This document shows, one piece after another, positions 39,568-50,218 of a DNA stretch of 64,000 bases; within the stretch, counting starts at the first letter, position 1, and each line of letters begins with the position of its first letter. The notes beneath the pieces were generated by a model. That model was not told where the DNA came from and made no database searches. It worked only from the letters and a program-made list of their open reading frames with translations. The position numbers and the translations under genes were made by a program. This stretch comes from Enterobacter sp. 638 (lineage in GTDB: Bacteria > Pseudomonadota > Gammaproteobacteria > Enterobacterales > Enterobacteriaceae), in the NCBI RefSeq assembly GCF_000016325.1, contig NC_009436.1, positions 4,216,001 to 4,280,000 of the forward strand. Direction: 5' to 3'.

Positions 39568-40560
39568 TCATTGATCCGCCAACCACACCAACATCTTCAG
39601 ACTCGCCGAATAATAATCATCCTTCGCGGTGATATCAGGTTCGCCTGAGGCTTGCCCCATCGTTAAATCACGCACTGCCAGCAACCCACCTTCCATCATG
39701 TAAGGCGCGTATTCATTGGTCGTGACGTTCACCCAGGCGGGCGTTTTCTCGCGGCTGAATTGTCCAAACCAGCTGCGCCATGGCGTCAGTGACGGACTTT
39801 GCGGACTCGACCAGTGGATATACAGCGGAATACGGATCGCGTCATAGCTCATGCGCGGCGGCCAGGCGTTGGCAGGTGTCAGCTTGCCGCCCGCCGCCAG
39901 TGACATCCAGTCAGTCGGCAAATTCGCCGTGCCCGTGCCCATTTTGCCCAGCACCTTGTGCCCATCCTGAATCAGCTCGCGCCACACCTGCAAATGACTG
40001 CGATCGGCAAAGGCCTGCCAGGCAGGGAAAATAAAGTACGACGGATTCAAAATCACTTCGCTGTTGAGATTAAACCCCTGCGCGCCCGGCAGCATCACTC
40101 GATAACCCGCATAGCGAATGACCGTGCGCGCCACCAGCGATTTGGTTATCGCATCGGATGCCTGGCTGTAACGCGCGTCATGCCAGCGCGCGTCCGCTTT
40201 TAACAACGCCCAGGCGATCAGCGCGTCGCCATCGGAGGCATTATTTTTATCAGGAATCGGGTCCGGCAGGACCGGATTGTAGCGCCAGTAAAACAGGCCG
40301 TTGCTTTTGTTTTTCAACGTACTGTCAGTCCAGTGCCAAAGCTTGTCGAACGCCGTTTTGTCATCGCTCGCCACTGCCATCAGCATGGCAAAGCCTTGCC
40401 CTTCGGTGTGCGAAACGTTGCCGTTGCCAGTGTCGACAACCCGGCCATCCGGCATCAAAAAGCGCGCTTTATAACTCTCCCAGGCCTGACCGGCCTGAGA
40501 GAACGGGGAAAATATCATAGTCATCATGACCGCCAGTGCGGCACATGCGGGCTTACGCAT
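39568..40560 (-). CDS. bcsZ: Endo-1,4-beta-glucanase BcsZ, type I operon
   Basis: This second GH8 cellulase has 330 residues and a signal peptide (ending about QAG-QA). Catalytic residues are E53 (HTEGQGFAML) and D240 (SYDAIRIPLYI), and the DxD-containing NNASDGDALIAWALL segment is conserved. It is clearly divergent from the type II paralogue, so this is not a recent duplication. It is the last gene of the type I operon, 7 bp after bcsD, and convergent with bcsG. Confidence 0.94.
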   Translation of the reverse strand: MRKPACAALAVMMTMIFSPFSQAGQAWESYKARFLMPDGRVVDTGNGNVSHTEGQGFAMLMAVASDDKTAFDKLWHWTDSTLKNKSNGLFYWRYNPVLPDPIPDKNNASDGDALIAWALLKADARWHDARYSQASDAITKSLVARTVIRYAGYRVMLPGAQGFNLNSEVILNPSYFIFPAWQAFADRSHLQVWRELIQDGHKVLGKMGTGTANLPTDWMSLAAGGKLTPANAWPPRMSYDAIRIPLYIHWSSPQSPSLTPWRSWFGQFSREKTPAWVNVTTNEYAPYMMEGGLLAVRDLTMGQASGEPDITAKDDYYSASLKMLVWLADQ

Positions 40561-40567
40561 AATTAGC

Positions 40568-41047
40568 TCATTGTGGGTTGTGGTAACGGAATTGCACGTC
40601 TGAAAGGGAAAAAAGACGCTCGCGACTCACCGTCACGTGCGATTTTCCGCCCTGCCCCTGCATCCAGCGGACATAAAGCCCTTCCAGTATTGCACAGAAG
40701 GCATGACACCAGCGGCTTTGCTGATCCTCAACCCGGCTCACCGGCAGCGCCTGATGACGCAGCGTAAGATCGGTATCGCTGGTGTCGATCTCCACGCATC
40801 CCCAGCCAAAACGCGCCAGTTGCGCATTGATATTCGCTTCAAGTTCACCCACGGTTTCGGAGGCCGGGAGCGGATATTGATCGGCCAGCGCGATGCCCAT
40901 CTGGCGTAGGAACGGCTGGCTTTCCAGCTCGCCCACGTTGCGCACCATGCCGTCCACGATCAGCGCCAGCAGATCAAACCAGCCTTCCGGCGTTTGCTGT
41001 CCGCGAAACCAGCCCAGCAGCGCAGGGTTTTCCAGTGTCGTTGTCAT
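40568..41047 (-). CDS. bcsD: Cellulose crystallisation/export subunit BcsD, type I operon
   Basis: This 159-residue protein matches the BcsD (AxcesD) family known from Komagataeibacter, where it forms a periplasmic octameric ring that organises parallel glucan chains into ribbons. I see no signal peptide. The family core GWGCVEIDTSD...FCAILEGLYVRWMQGQGG is visible. BcsD is diagnostic of type I operons and absent from E. coli. It overlaps the bcsC stop by 1 bp (TAATG). Confidence 0.92.
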   Translation of the reverse strand: MTTTLENPALLGWFRGQQTPEGWFDLLALIVDGMVRNVGELESQPFLRQMGIALADQYPLPASETVGELEANINAQLARFGWGCVEIDTSDTDLTLRHQALPVSRVEDQQSRWCHAFCAILEGLYVRWMQGQGGKSHVTVSRERLFSLSDVQFRYHNPQ

Positions 41048-44000
41048 TATTTGTCTCCCAGCATGTAGCGGAAATAGAGCCCCGCCGTACTTTCGTTATA
41101 GCTGCCAAAGGTGTCATAACCCACTTTGCCGCCGATGGTCATGTCTTTGTTGACGTTGTAATCCACGCCAGCACGCATCGTATAGCCGATCCCACTTTCG
41201 GACGTACCTTTGTATTGGGCCTCTTTGGTAAACCCAAGATCCGCCAGCGTTTCTAACGCTTTCTGGCCGTCAGGGCTGTCCGGGAAGTAATCGCTGCTGT
41301 CCTGGCTGTATGACTGATAGCCCACGGAGCCGCCGAGATTCAGTTTCCAGTTATCAAACTTCTGCGAATAATCGACAGGCAGCGAGACGCTAACGTAGTT
41401 TTGCGGGCTGAAATAGCCGCCCTGACCCATCGTGAACTGGCTAAGGTTTTTCGAGAAATCCATCCAGCCAATGCTGATCCCGGTTTGCACCTGACGGAAA
41501 TCGTCGTGATACGGACGCACATACACACCCGCATTGGCGTTGATGCTGGTATTGCTTGCAACATTCTCGCCCAGATAGCTGTAACCACCACCGCCGACGT
41601 AAAAACCGGCATCGCCGTCATCGAAGCTCAGCTGCGCGGTGCCGCCGTTTTTGGTCACCCGTCCCCAGGTTTCGCCGGAATATTTATCCTTCATTCCCAC
41701 GTAAGAAAGCAGGCTGTCGGTCACGGCTCGTCGTTCCCCCGTCAGAATGACCGACAGATAATTCGTGAGCTTCGGCGACCATTTCACGCCGCCCACCAGC
41801 GTGCTGAGATCCTGTCCCAGCGGAGTGCTGCCGATATCCAGCTTGTAGTCTTTGCCGCTCAACGCCATGTTTAGCTCAACGCCGTTGGCTTTTTGCGAGT
41901 CGGTTGACTCCGAGATCTTCTCGCCGGAATTGGGCTTATAAGTCGACTGGCTCAGCGCGGTAAGTTGCGGAGAATTCAGCAAGCGATCAAAACGCTCATA
42001 GCCAGGCTCAGTGAACGGCGTGAAATTCGACGCGTCTTGATAGGCGCTAAGATCGGTAAATGCCGGTCCATTAACGTTGTCATTGAGCGCGGCCTTCACT
42101 GCCGTACTGACGTTGCTGAGCGCATTTGCCAGCGGATTGGTACCGTAACGACGCCAGGCGTCACCGCTGGCACTGCCCGCACTCAACGTCACCGGTGTCG
42201 CGGTAAACTCGAAGCGCGATTCACCAAACGGCGAGCTGGACCAGGTCAGCGGCGCTTTGGCTTCGGTCAGTTTGCTGGTGCCCGATTCACCGTCACGACC
42301 GCGCACCTCGACTCCACCTTGCAGCCACATGCCGGTCTGCTCATCCATCCGCTGCATCATGTCATCAACCTGGCGCAGCGTGCGGCTTTGGACAGTCTCC
42401 TGCGGCAAATCGGTACGCGTCGTGCCCGGCAGCGTGGTGCCCGGCTCGCGTGCGGTTTGCGCCAGTTGCCACGGCAATGCGCTGTCGCTGGACGTTGTCG
42501 CGCCCACCGCTTGTGACGAACGGCTGGTGGTCATGAACGGGTTATCCGCCAGCAATAAACCTCCCATGGTCGGCGTGGCAGAGCTGTTGGTCGACTGCAG
42601 ACCCAGCAGCTTGCCGCGCGCGCTGCGCAGATACGTCATCGCCTGCTGATGATTGCCCTGCGCCTCTTCCAGGCGTGCCAGCAAAATCAGACGCTGCGGC
42701 GAAGTATCGCTTTGCAGGCCGTTGGCGAGCTGTTTCGCTTTGACCACGTTATCTTCGGCCAGCGCCACGTCGATTGCGCCCACGCGAGCATCCTGAGTTG
42801 GCGTGTCGCGGGTCATCAGGTAGTCGTAAACCACGCCCGCTTCTTTGTTCATTTTGCCGGTCTGATACAGACGCGCCATCGCAAACATCAGATCGGTATT
42901 TTGCGGATCGCTTTGCAGGGCGCGAATCAGCTTGTCATACGCCGCCGCATAGTTGCCCTGCTCGCGGAGCTGATCCGCTTCGTTGATCACATAGCCGTTT
43001 CGCACGCCCGCAAGCTGCGTTGGGGTGCTGCGCGACAACAGTTCTGGATTCGAGAGGAAACTCTGCGCTTCACCATTCAGCCCGGCCTGATTCAGCACCG
43101 CCACCTGATCGGCATAATCACCCGCGTTCCCCTTTACGCCCTCACGCATATTGCTGCGCACCACCGACACCGCGGTAGTGAGGTCACCACTTTGCGCCAA
43201 CATTCGCGCCAGTTTGCCCGCATCTGCCGGGCTTTCCGGCGGACGCGCCGACAGCGTTTTAAGCGTGTTCGCCGCTGCCACTGAGTTACCCTGCGCCAGA
43301 TAGCGTTCAGCTGTCGCCATTTGTAGATTGGTGTTCACGCGCAGTGCCAGCTCGCGCATTTGCGGCGTTTGGCTGGCAGGAGAAACGCGCGACAGCAGGG
43401 TTTGAGATTGCTGCCATGCCCCGCTTTCGCTGGCGAATAACGCTGCAGCGTACAGGGAGCTTGCGCCCGCACCCGGCCGGGATGCGGGCTGCATCACCGC
43501 CGCAGCTTCGCCATCCGCACCTGATTTTTGCAGCAAGCGCGCCAGATCGAGACGCAACCATGGGTCATCCGGTAAACGCGCAATACCCTGACGCAGAATG
43601 CCGATCGCCTGTTCAGTATTGCCGTTGGCCGCCGCCTGCTGCGCCTGACGACGAATCGGATCGCCCGGCAAACCCGCCACCACACGCGGCTGGAGCTTCG
43701 CCTGCAAACTCTCTGGCAACGTGCGTAGCATCGCCTGTGCGTCTTCCGTTTTGTTCTGCTCTTTCAGAACGTAATAGAGATTTTCCCGCGCCGCGCCGTT
43801 TTGCGGCTGCTGGTTAATCAACTCACGCAGCGTTTGTTCGGCCTGCGGATAGTCTTTGTTATGGCGCAGCACGTCGGCGCGGAACAGTTTGGCCGCCGTT
43901 CCACGTTCGCCACTTTGCTGCACCAGCGGTGCAGAGAGCGCCAGCGCCTGGCTGACGTTGCCCTCTTTCAGCGCCTGCTGCGCTTGGGCGAGCTGACCGT

Positions 44001-45021
44001 AAAATGCGGCGTCGTCGGCCTGCGTTTGGCGCGCCGTTGACGCGTCTCCACCCTGGCTGGCGGCGCGGCCGAGATATTGCGCAGCCGCCTGATAGTCACC
44101 GCTGCGCTGCGCGATATACCCCATTCCCGCCAGCGCGTCGGCGTCCTGCGGGTTGGTTTGCAGCACCTGCTCAAACTGACGTTTTGCCGCGTCGGTATTG
44201 CCGCTGTTCAGCGCGGTATAGCCTTCGCCTTTCGCGGCACCGCCGATGTTTTTGCGATAGTACGCCTGCACTTCGCTGTCCTGCGGATGGCGTTGCAGCC
44301 AGGTGTCGTAGAACTGCTCGTCACCCGCTTTAGGTCCCAGCCACAGCAGCGCCTGACGTAAACCGGCATCCGCGTCTTTGCTGCCGCTCGCCATTTGTTG
44401 TAACTGGATAATCCCGTCGCGGCGCGTGCTTTCCTGCCAGGTCAGCATTTTGCCCAGCGCCACGCGCGCGGCGTTGTCCTGCGGGTTTTGCGCCGCAAAG
44501 CGCTGTAATTCCGCGAGCGCCTGTGGATAGAGTGATTTATCGCTGCCCATGGTCTGGTAATACTCGGGCGCCAGACTTGCAGGCGGCGTGTCACCGCTGA
44601 ACAGCGTTTTCCAGGTCGCCAGCGCGGCGGGAATATTGCCGCTCCGCGCCTGCTGACGGGCCAGGGTCAGCGTGCCCTGCGGGACTTGCGTCATCTGTTT
44701 GGCATTATCCAGCGATTGCAAACCCGCATCGCCCGGCGAGACTTTTGCCAGCCGCGCACGCCACTGCGCCGCCCCCTGCAAATCACCGTTTTGCTGCGCC
44801 CAGAGCGCCATCAGATACAGCGCTTGGGTGTTGTTGGCATCTACCATCAACACCTTTTTGAGCGATTCGCTCGCCAGATCGTCATGGGATTTTTCGTGCC
44901 AGTAGTTGGCCTGGTCGAACAACGCTTTCAGCGCCGCATCGTTTTGCGCCGCATAAGCCGACGATCCAAATGCCAGCAAGCCGGAGAGACAGATTGCCGA
45001 TTTAATGGTTATTTTTTTCAC
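41047..45021 (-). CDS. bcsC: Cellulose export porin BcsC, type I operon
   Basis: This 1324-residue protein is longer than the type II paralogue. It has a signal peptide ending SAYA-AQ, TPR arrays over about residues 28-840, a Ser/Thr/Pro-rich low-complexity linker (about 850-930), and a C-terminal beta-barrel ending GLYFRYMLGDK. The start is GTG, overlapping the bcsB stop as GTGA. It should be the dedicated outer-membrane exit for the type I synthase. Confidence 0.94.
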   Translation of the reverse strand: MKKITIKSAICLSGLLAFGSSAYAAQNDAALKALFDQANYWHEKSHDDLASESLKKVLMVDANNTQALYLMALWAQQNGDLQGAAQWRARLAKVSPGDAGLQSLDNAKQMTQVPQGTLTLARQQARSGNIPAALATWKTLFSGDTPPASLAPEYYQTMGSDKSLYPQALAELQRFAAQNPQDNAARVALGKMLTWQESTRRDGIIQLQQMASGSKDADAGLRQALLWLGPKAGDEQFYDTWLQRHPQDSEVQAYYRKNIGGAAKGEGYTALNSGNTDAAKRQFEQVLQTNPQDADALAGMGYIAQRSGDYQAAAQYLGRAASQGGDASTARQTQADDAAFYGQLAQAQQALKEGNVSQALALSAPLVQQSGERGTAAKLFRADVLRHNKDYPQAEQTLRELINQQPQNGAARENLYYVLKEQNKTEDAQAMLRTLPESLQAKLQPRVVAGLPGDPIRRQAQQAAANGNTEQAIGILRQGIARLPDDPWLRLDLARLLQKSGADGEAAAVMQPASRPGAGASSLYAAALFASESGAWQQSQTLLSRVSPASQTPQMRELALRVNTNLQMATAERYLAQGNSVAAANTLKTLSARPPESPADAGKLARMLAQSGDLTTAVSVVRSNMREGVKGNAGDYADQVAVLNQAGLNGEAQSFLSNPELLSRSTPTQLAGVRNGYVINEADQLREQGNYAAAYDKLIRALQSDPQNTDLMFAMARLYQTGKMNKEAGVVYDYLMTRDTPTQDARVGAIDVALAEDNVVKAKQLANGLQSDTSPQRLILLARLEEAQGNHQQAMTYLRSARGKLLGLQSTNSSATPTMGGLLLADNPFMTTSRSSQAVGATTSSDSALPWQLAQTAREPGTTLPGTTRTDLPQETVQSRTLRQVDDMMQRMDEQTGMWLQGGVEVRGRDGESGTSKLTEAKAPLTWSSSPFGESRFEFTATPVTLSAGSASGDAWRRYGTNPLANALSNVSTAVKAALNDNVNGPAFTDLSAYQDASNFTPFTEPGYERFDRLLNSPQLTALSQSTYKPNSGEKISESTDSQKANGVELNMALSGKDYKLDIGSTPLGQDLSTLVGGVKWSPKLTNYLSVILTGERRAVTDSLLSYVGMKDKYSGETWGRVTKNGGTAQLSFDDGDAGFYVGGGGYSYLGENVASNTSINANAGVYVRPYHDDFRQVQTGISIGWMDFSKNLSQFTMGQGGYFSPQNYVSVSLPVDYSQKFDNWKLNLGGSVGYQSYSQDSSDYFPDSPDGQKALETLADLGFTKEAQYKGTSESGIGYTMRAGVDYNVNKDMTIGGKVGYDTFGSYNESTAGLYFRYMLGDK

Positions 45022-47300
45022 TTTCCTGTCTCCGGATTCAAACGCTTACGCGCGCGCTTTTTCAGCCAGGCATACAGCCCCAGACCGCAAAGCGTACTCA
45101 TGATCAGCCCCAGAATCGCCAGCAGCGCCGAGTGCTGGTTGGCGTACCAGACAATCATCATCTGGGTCGGCATTTCGCCGCTCGGGAACTGCGACCCCAC
45201 GCGGAAGCTGCGTACGCCGTTTTCGTTGGTGATAATGGCCGCGTCACCGCGAATCCCAGCGTTGATGCGCGCAGAAGTTAAATCGTCATGCAGACGGGCT
45301 AACTGCTCGTCGTTACTGCCGAGCGCCATCACCACCAGACGATCGCTACTCCACGGGGAACGGAAGCTGACAAACCCGCGCCACGCTTCGTTCGAGGAGA
45401 AATAGCGGTCGGCTTCGACACCATCAGATGTCCAGTCGCCCGCCAGCCAGCGTTGCAGTTTCTGCCACGTTGACGGGGTGCGGACGCCCAGCGTGTTGTC
45501 ATGGGAAGTAAACGGTGAACCGCTCAACAGTGCCTGGTTGAAGTCGTGCTGCGCCATGCCGCTGACCGCCAGAACATCCCGCGTGCGCAGCAGTTCGAGG
45601 TTACCACCCGCCGTCGGTACGCCGAGCACTACGCGGTTGTTGTACAGCGCCGTGCCGGTGGCATTGCCGGAACGCGCCGCCATATCCAGCAGCGTGGCGA
45701 TTTGCGTTTCGGTCGGCTGCTCAGGCAGCAGCAGAACGGTTTGCGAATAATCGGCCAGACGCGTGAACGGGAAGGATGCGCCGACAAAATAGGAAAGATT
45801 CGGCAAGAGCGAGAAGTGGCGCGTGTGGCTCAGATCGATCCACGAATCTTCGTCGATGCGGCTCTTGATGTTGTTGTTCATCAGCACGCTACACGGCGCG
45901 TTCTCTTTCGCCGTGATGTTGAAATAGAGCGACAGCTGGTTGTCACCGTAAATCATGTATGGCTCCAGCGGCATGTCGAACTTCTCCTGCCGCGCGTCGC
46001 CACCCACTTTATGCCACAGCGTTTCCAGCGCGCCCTGTTTGTTGACCGGCAGGTTGTGCAGGAATGTGTCGTTCATGGTCATGCTGAGCCAGGACTTGTT
46101 CTCGTCGATCCAACTTTCGGTCGGGAAACGGTAGCCGATATGCAGCGGAATGGTTTCGCCATCCCACAGGAACAGATCCGGGGCCGCGCGGAATGCCACG
46201 CGCAGCGGCGCATGCCAGATCCCGGTGACGGTCAGGCTTTGATCCTTGCGGATCAGCTCTGAGAGTTTCACCGGACGATCGGTTGGGATCCAGCGCGGCG
46301 CGTCGTAAGGTTTGCTGGCCGGGATCGTCTGCGTGGGGATCGCCATGCTGGCGGTTTGCTGCGTGAAATTGCCCCGCGTCAGTCGCCATGCGGCGGTGCG
46401 CAGCGCGGCTTCATCGTTACCGACGATCAGCAGCAGTTTATAAACCGGGTTCGCCGGGTTATCGATAATCTGCAGCATCGGCTGAGAAGACTGCGGCAGC
46501 GTCAGGCCGCCGATTTTCTCGCCCGGATGGCCAATCAGAATGCCATTTTTCTCGGGTAGCGTGTCGTGCAGCGCGGCAAATGAGACGCCGCGATAATCCG
46601 CCTGAATGCCGAGCCAGGAGGAGATCGATGCCGCTGCACCGAGCGTATCGCTGCTGAGCGTTGGCCCAAAAGCGAAAGCAATCGTGGCGGGTGTCATCTG
46701 CATCGAATCAAAGAACGGGCGTGGGAAATGGCTGAGATCCGCGCCGATATCAAGCTGCTGGCCTTCCAAATCAAAGCGAGAATCCGGCAGGATGGTGACG
46801 CGGTATTTTTCCGACAGATCGCGCTGGCACTGCATCGCATCGCCATCGTTAATCTTAAAGCTCAGGCTGTTGCTGGATACCAACAGCGCAGCGGGGATAT
46901 CCAGCTGGAAGCGAGACACGTCGCTGTCCGCCGCACCCAGCGGCACGGTGCCGAGCGGCTGGCCGTTGAGCATAAGCTGCATGGTGGCGTTGCGCGTTGC
47001 CATTGCCGGAGAGACTTTCAGGTTTAGCGACAACTGCGCGTTGGTGATGACCTGATCGACCGGCAGAGTGAAGTTCATCCCGCCCTGTAACTGGCCGCCG
47101 CTGAGCACCAGGCCCTGCGGCTGGCCCATCTGCGCCACGCTGATACTGTTTACCGTGGACGGCACAAAATTGGCCAGCACTGGCGCGGTCGGCGCGGGCA
47201 TTTCTACCGGCAAGAGCGCCTCAACAGAGGTTTCTTCGCCATGCAGCGGCAGCGCAAATAAGGAAGCCGCCAGCAAAGTCAGTTTGGTCAGATGCTTCAT
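45018..47300 (-). CDS. bcsB: Cellulose synthase periplasmic subunit BcsB, type I operon
   Basis: This 760-residue protein starts at MKHLTKLTLLAASL (47300), where ATGA overlaps the bcsA stop by 4 bp. It has a signal peptide (to about LPLHG), BcsB periplasmic domains with conserved KPYDAPRWIPTDRPVKLSEL, and a C-terminal membrane helix (LLAILGLIMSTLCGLGLYAWL) followed by a basic tail. It pairs with the downstream-encoded BcsC and the upstream BcsA. Confidence 0.94.
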   Translation of the reverse strand: MKHLTKLTLLAASLFALPLHGEETSVEALLPVEMPAPTAPVLANFVPSTVNSISVAQMGQPQGLVLSGGQLQGGMNFTLPVDQVITNAQLSLNLKVSPAMATRNATMQLMLNGQPLGTVPLGAADSDVSRFQLDIPAALLVSSNSLSFKINDGDAMQCQRDLSEKYRVTILPDSRFDLEGQQLDIGADLSHFPRPFFDSMQMTPATIAFAFGPTLSSDTLGAAASISSWLGIQADYRGVSFAALHDTLPEKNGILIGHPGEKIGGLTLPQSSQPMLQIIDNPANPVYKLLLIVGNDEAALRTAAWRLTRGNFTQQTASMAIPTQTIPASKPYDAPRWIPTDRPVKLSELIRKDQSLTVTGIWHAPLRVAFRAAPDLFLWDGETIPLHIGYRFPTESWIDENKSWLSMTMNDTFLHNLPVNKQGALETLWHKVGGDARQEKFDMPLEPYMIYGDNQLSLYFNITAKENAPCSVLMNNNIKSRIDEDSWIDLSHTRHFSLLPNLSYFVGASFPFTRLADYSQTVLLLPEQPTETQIATLLDMAARSGNATGTALYNNRVVLGVPTAGGNLELLRTRDVLAVSGMAQHDFNQALLSGSPFTSHDNTLGVRTPSTWQKLQRWLAGDWTSDGVEADRYFSSNEAWRGFVSFRSPWSSDRLVVMALGSNDEQLARLHDDLTSARINAGIRGDAAIITNENGVRSFRVGSQFPSGEMPTQMMIVWYANQHSALLAILGLIMSTLCGLGLYAWLKKRARKRLNPETGK

Positions 47301-49396
47301 GCGTTGCCGTCCTCCTGCACCTGCGCTTGCGCGCGGCGGTTCTCCCGGCGCGTTTTCCACGTCAGCCAGAAGAGATCAAATACGCAGCGCACGATCGTCA
47401 GCAGCGAACGGAACGGATTATCCTGCGGTTTTGGCGGCTGGATCCACGCATCAGCGCGAGCCAGCACCACACGCACCAGTTCACGGCGGCGTGCCAGCGG
47501 AATATCTTCAAACATCAGGCGGATATACTCTTCGTCTGTGGCGACCACTTTCACCGGGATGCTGATCGCCCCCGATTGCAGCAGGAGTTCCACTTCTTCG
47601 ATTTCATCCGTCAGATGGCGTTCATCCGGTAGTTCGATACGGCAACCGCCCATCGATAAATCCGCCGTCTGGCTGCGGGAAGAGATCCCGCTGGCGTAGT
47701 GAATCAGCACCGGGATTTTGACGTCGATACGAATAGTTTTGCGCGTCTGGCGCGTTTCACGGGCGACGGCAATCGCCGCCAGCAGGAAGATCAGGCTGTA
47801 AAGCCCCCAACCGACATTGAGCGCGATAACGCTGGGATCGACGCCGTAGTAGTCGTGGGCGCATGCGCGAACAATACCGGCAATAACGCCGATGGCCAGC
47901 AGAATGGCGATCACCAGATGCGGGCGCACGACCCTGAAATCGAAGTAGCCGACGTTAAGCAGCGCGCCTTTATCCGTCACGTTGAACTTGCCGCGCTTCG
48001 GGAAAATCATGGTCACGGCGGTTGGCAATACCAGGTGGAATGCCAGCACCAGATCGTAGATTTCACCCCAGAAGCTGTAGCGATAGCGGCCGTTCATTCG
48101 CGAGTTGAGGTAAATCGCCAGGAACAGGTGCGGCAGCGCATAGGCAAACACCAGGCCCGCCGACGAGTGAATAATGTTGAGGTTGAACAGCAGATAGGCC
48201 AGCGGCGCGGTTAAGAACGCGATGCGCGGCAGTGCGAACTGATAATAGAGCATGGCGCTGAGGTAGCACAGGCGCTGCTGAATCGTCAGCCCACGGCCTA
48301 AGAGTGGGTTATCCAGACGGAAAATTTGCGTCATGCCGCGCGCCCAGCGGGTACGCTGGATGACGTGCAGAACCAGGCGTTCGGTGGCAAGACCGGCGGC
48401 CAGGGGAATATCGAGGAAGGCGGATTTCCAGCCGAGGCGCTGCATTTTCAACGCGGTGTGCGCATCTTCGGTGACGGTTTCCACGGCGAAGCCGCCGATC
48501 TCTTCCAAGGCGCTACGGCGGATAACCGCACAGGAGCCGCAGAAGAACGTGGCGTTCCAGTTGTCATTGCCCTGCTGAATCGGGCCGTAGAACAGCGTCC
48601 CTTCATTCGGGATATTTCGCCCGACGGAGAGGTTGCGTTCGAACGGATCTGGCGAATAGAAATAGTGCGGCGTTTGCACCAGCGCCAGCTTGGGATCTTT
48701 CAGGAACCCGCCCACAGTGGCTTGCAGGAAAATACGCGTGGCGACGTGGTCACAGTCAAATACCGTGATCAGCTCGCCCTGCGTCAGCTTCATCGCGTGG
48801 TTCAGGTTACCCGCTTTGGCGTGGGAGTTGTCGTTACGGGTGATATAACCCACACCAACGTCTGCCGCGAAGACGGCAAACTCACGGCGCTTCCCGTCAT
48901 CGAGCAGGTAGATTTTCATTTTGTCGCGCGGGTAGTCGATACACTGCGCGGCCAGCACCGTATCACGCACCACGTCCAGCGATTCGTTATAGGTTGGGAT
49001 GTAGACGTCAACCGTCGGCCATTTCGACATGTCGTCGGGCAGCGGGACAATTTCACGCTTCAGCGGCCAGACGGTTTGCAGGTAGTTGAGCAGCAAAAGC
49101 ACCCAGACGTAGACTTCCGCCAGAAATAACCCCATGCCGAGTATTGTTTCAATCTCAGAATTAAAATGCAGGGTTTGCGTCAGGCGGAAATACATATAGC
49201 GGGTCGACATCAATAATGACATCACCACCATAATCACGGAAATACTGCGTCTTTTGCTAAAGCCCATTAAAAACAGAAGGCCAATACTAATAAAGCCAAA
49301 GATATATTGTTTCTGGCTGTCCATCGGCGTGATGATGATGAGCAAGGCAACAGGAATCATTGCTAAGGCCAGCAAAATAAATAGAAACTTTTTCAT
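47297..49396 (-). CDS. bcsA: Cellulose synthase catalytic subunit BcsA, type I operon
   Basis: This 699-residue GT2 synthase lacks the long N-terminal extension of the type II BcsA, as type I enzymes do. It has membrane helices at both ends of the catalytic domain, DDG, FDCDH, TED (VTEDAHTAL) and QRTRWARG motifs, and a C-terminal PilZ domain with RxxxR at R552/R556 and DLSMGG. It is expected to be active and c-di-GMP-dependent. It follows bcsQ after 18 bp. Confidence 0.96.
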   Translation of the reverse strand: MKKFLFILLALAMIPVALLIIITPMDSQKQYIFGFISIGLLFLMGFSKRRSISVIMVVMSLLMSTRYMYFRLTQTLHFNSEIETILGMGLFLAEVYVWVLLLLNYLQTVWPLKREIVPLPDDMSKWPTVDVYIPTYNESLDVVRDTVLAAQCIDYPRDKMKIYLLDDGKRREFAVFAADVGVGYITRNDNSHAKAGNLNHAMKLTQGELITVFDCDHVATRIFLQATVGGFLKDPKLALVQTPHYFYSPDPFERNLSVGRNIPNEGTLFYGPIQQGNDNWNATFFCGSCAVIRRSALEEIGGFAVETVTEDAHTALKMQRLGWKSAFLDIPLAAGLATERLVLHVIQRTRWARGMTQIFRLDNPLLGRGLTIQQRLCYLSAMLYYQFALPRIAFLTAPLAYLLFNLNIIHSSAGLVFAYALPHLFLAIYLNSRMNGRYRYSFWGEIYDLVLAFHLVLPTAVTMIFPKRGKFNVTDKGALLNVGYFDFRVVRPHLVIAILLAIGVIAGIVRACAHDYYGVDPSVIALNVGWGLYSLIFLLAAIAVARETRQTRKTIRIDVKIPVLIHYASGISSRSQTADLSMGGCRIELPDERHLTDEIEEVELLLQSGAISIPVKVVATDEEYIRLMFEDIPLARRRELVRVVLARADAWIQPPKPQDNPFRSLLTIVRCVFDLFWLTWKTRRENRRAQAQVQEDGNA

Positions 49397-49414
49397 AGGT
49401 TGCTCTGCCTGAGT

Positions 49415-50218
49415 TTAGAACCCTGAATGACGCGGAAGGGTGTGAACAGTACCGTCACCCACTTTCACCCCAAGAATACCCGCGACTTTTTTGGCAATAA
49501 GCTCAATGTCGAAGGCCGCAGCGGATGCCGGACTGAAGTCAAATACGGACTGTTGGGAGGCATTTGCTTCGCCAACGCTTTCGTCGCGGTGCACAACGCC
49601 CAACAATTTGTCGCCAAGTTTATTTTCGACAAAGGCCGTCACGTCACGACTGATCTGTCGGCGGTTGTCGCTTTGATTGAGGATAAAATAGTGCCCAGCT
49701 TTATGATTGAGCGCGCCGCCCGTCAGGCGTTGATTCTCAATTTGTGGCAACAGAGAAAGTGAAGCGGTGTCCGCCATCAGCGTAATCAAATGCAGATCCG
49801 CCAGGCGCGACATTGCTTTTAAGGCTGGCGACGGTCCCGGTGGGAAATCGGCAATAATAATCAGCCCCGGATAATTCAAAAGGGTGCTTAAACCGCGCGT
49901 GAGGAAATGCTCATCATGGGTGAGGCGTTCTTCAAACGCCATGCGTTGCGGTTCGGTGGCATCACCGTATGGGAGTACAAACAGGTTTCCACCAGCAGTC
50001 AGCACAAACTGACTCCAGTCGGAGGATTCTGCTGCTCGAGCAACGTAGCCACGGGTGTCGGAAAGCGGCACGCCAAAATGCAGACGCAGCGCGTTTTGCA
50101 CATCGAAATCCAGCGCTAAAACCTTGCTTCCCGAGCGCGCGAGCGCATAGGCCAGATTTGCGGTCATGGTCGTCTTACCCACGCCGCCTTTTGGCGAACA
50201 AATGCAAACTAACGGCAT
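49415..50218 (-). CDS. bcsQ: ParA/MinD-like ATPase BcsQ, type I operon
   Basis: This 267-residue SIMIBI ATPase has a canonical deviant Walker [11 protein letters not shown] (K10, K15), unlike the type II paralogue. The DFD and DFPPG switch motifs are also present. A longer C-terminal tail ([17 protein letters not shown]) is seen. Its likely role is polar or membrane placement of the synthase, by analogy with E. coli BcsQ. It overlaps bcsO by 10 bp. Confidence 0.93.
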   Translation of the reverse strand: MPLVCICSPKGGVGKTTMTANLAYALARSGSKVLALDFDVQNALRLHFGVPLSDTRGYVARAAESSDWSQFVLTAGGNLFVLPYGDATEPQRMAFEERLTHDEHFLTRGLSTLLNYPGLIIIADFPPGPSPALKAMSRLADLHLITLMADTASLSLLPQIENQRLTGGALNHKAGHYFILNQSDNRRQISRDVTAFVENKLGDKLLGVVHRDESVGEANASQQSVFDFSPASAAAFDIELIAKKVAGILGVKVGDGTVHTLPRHSGF

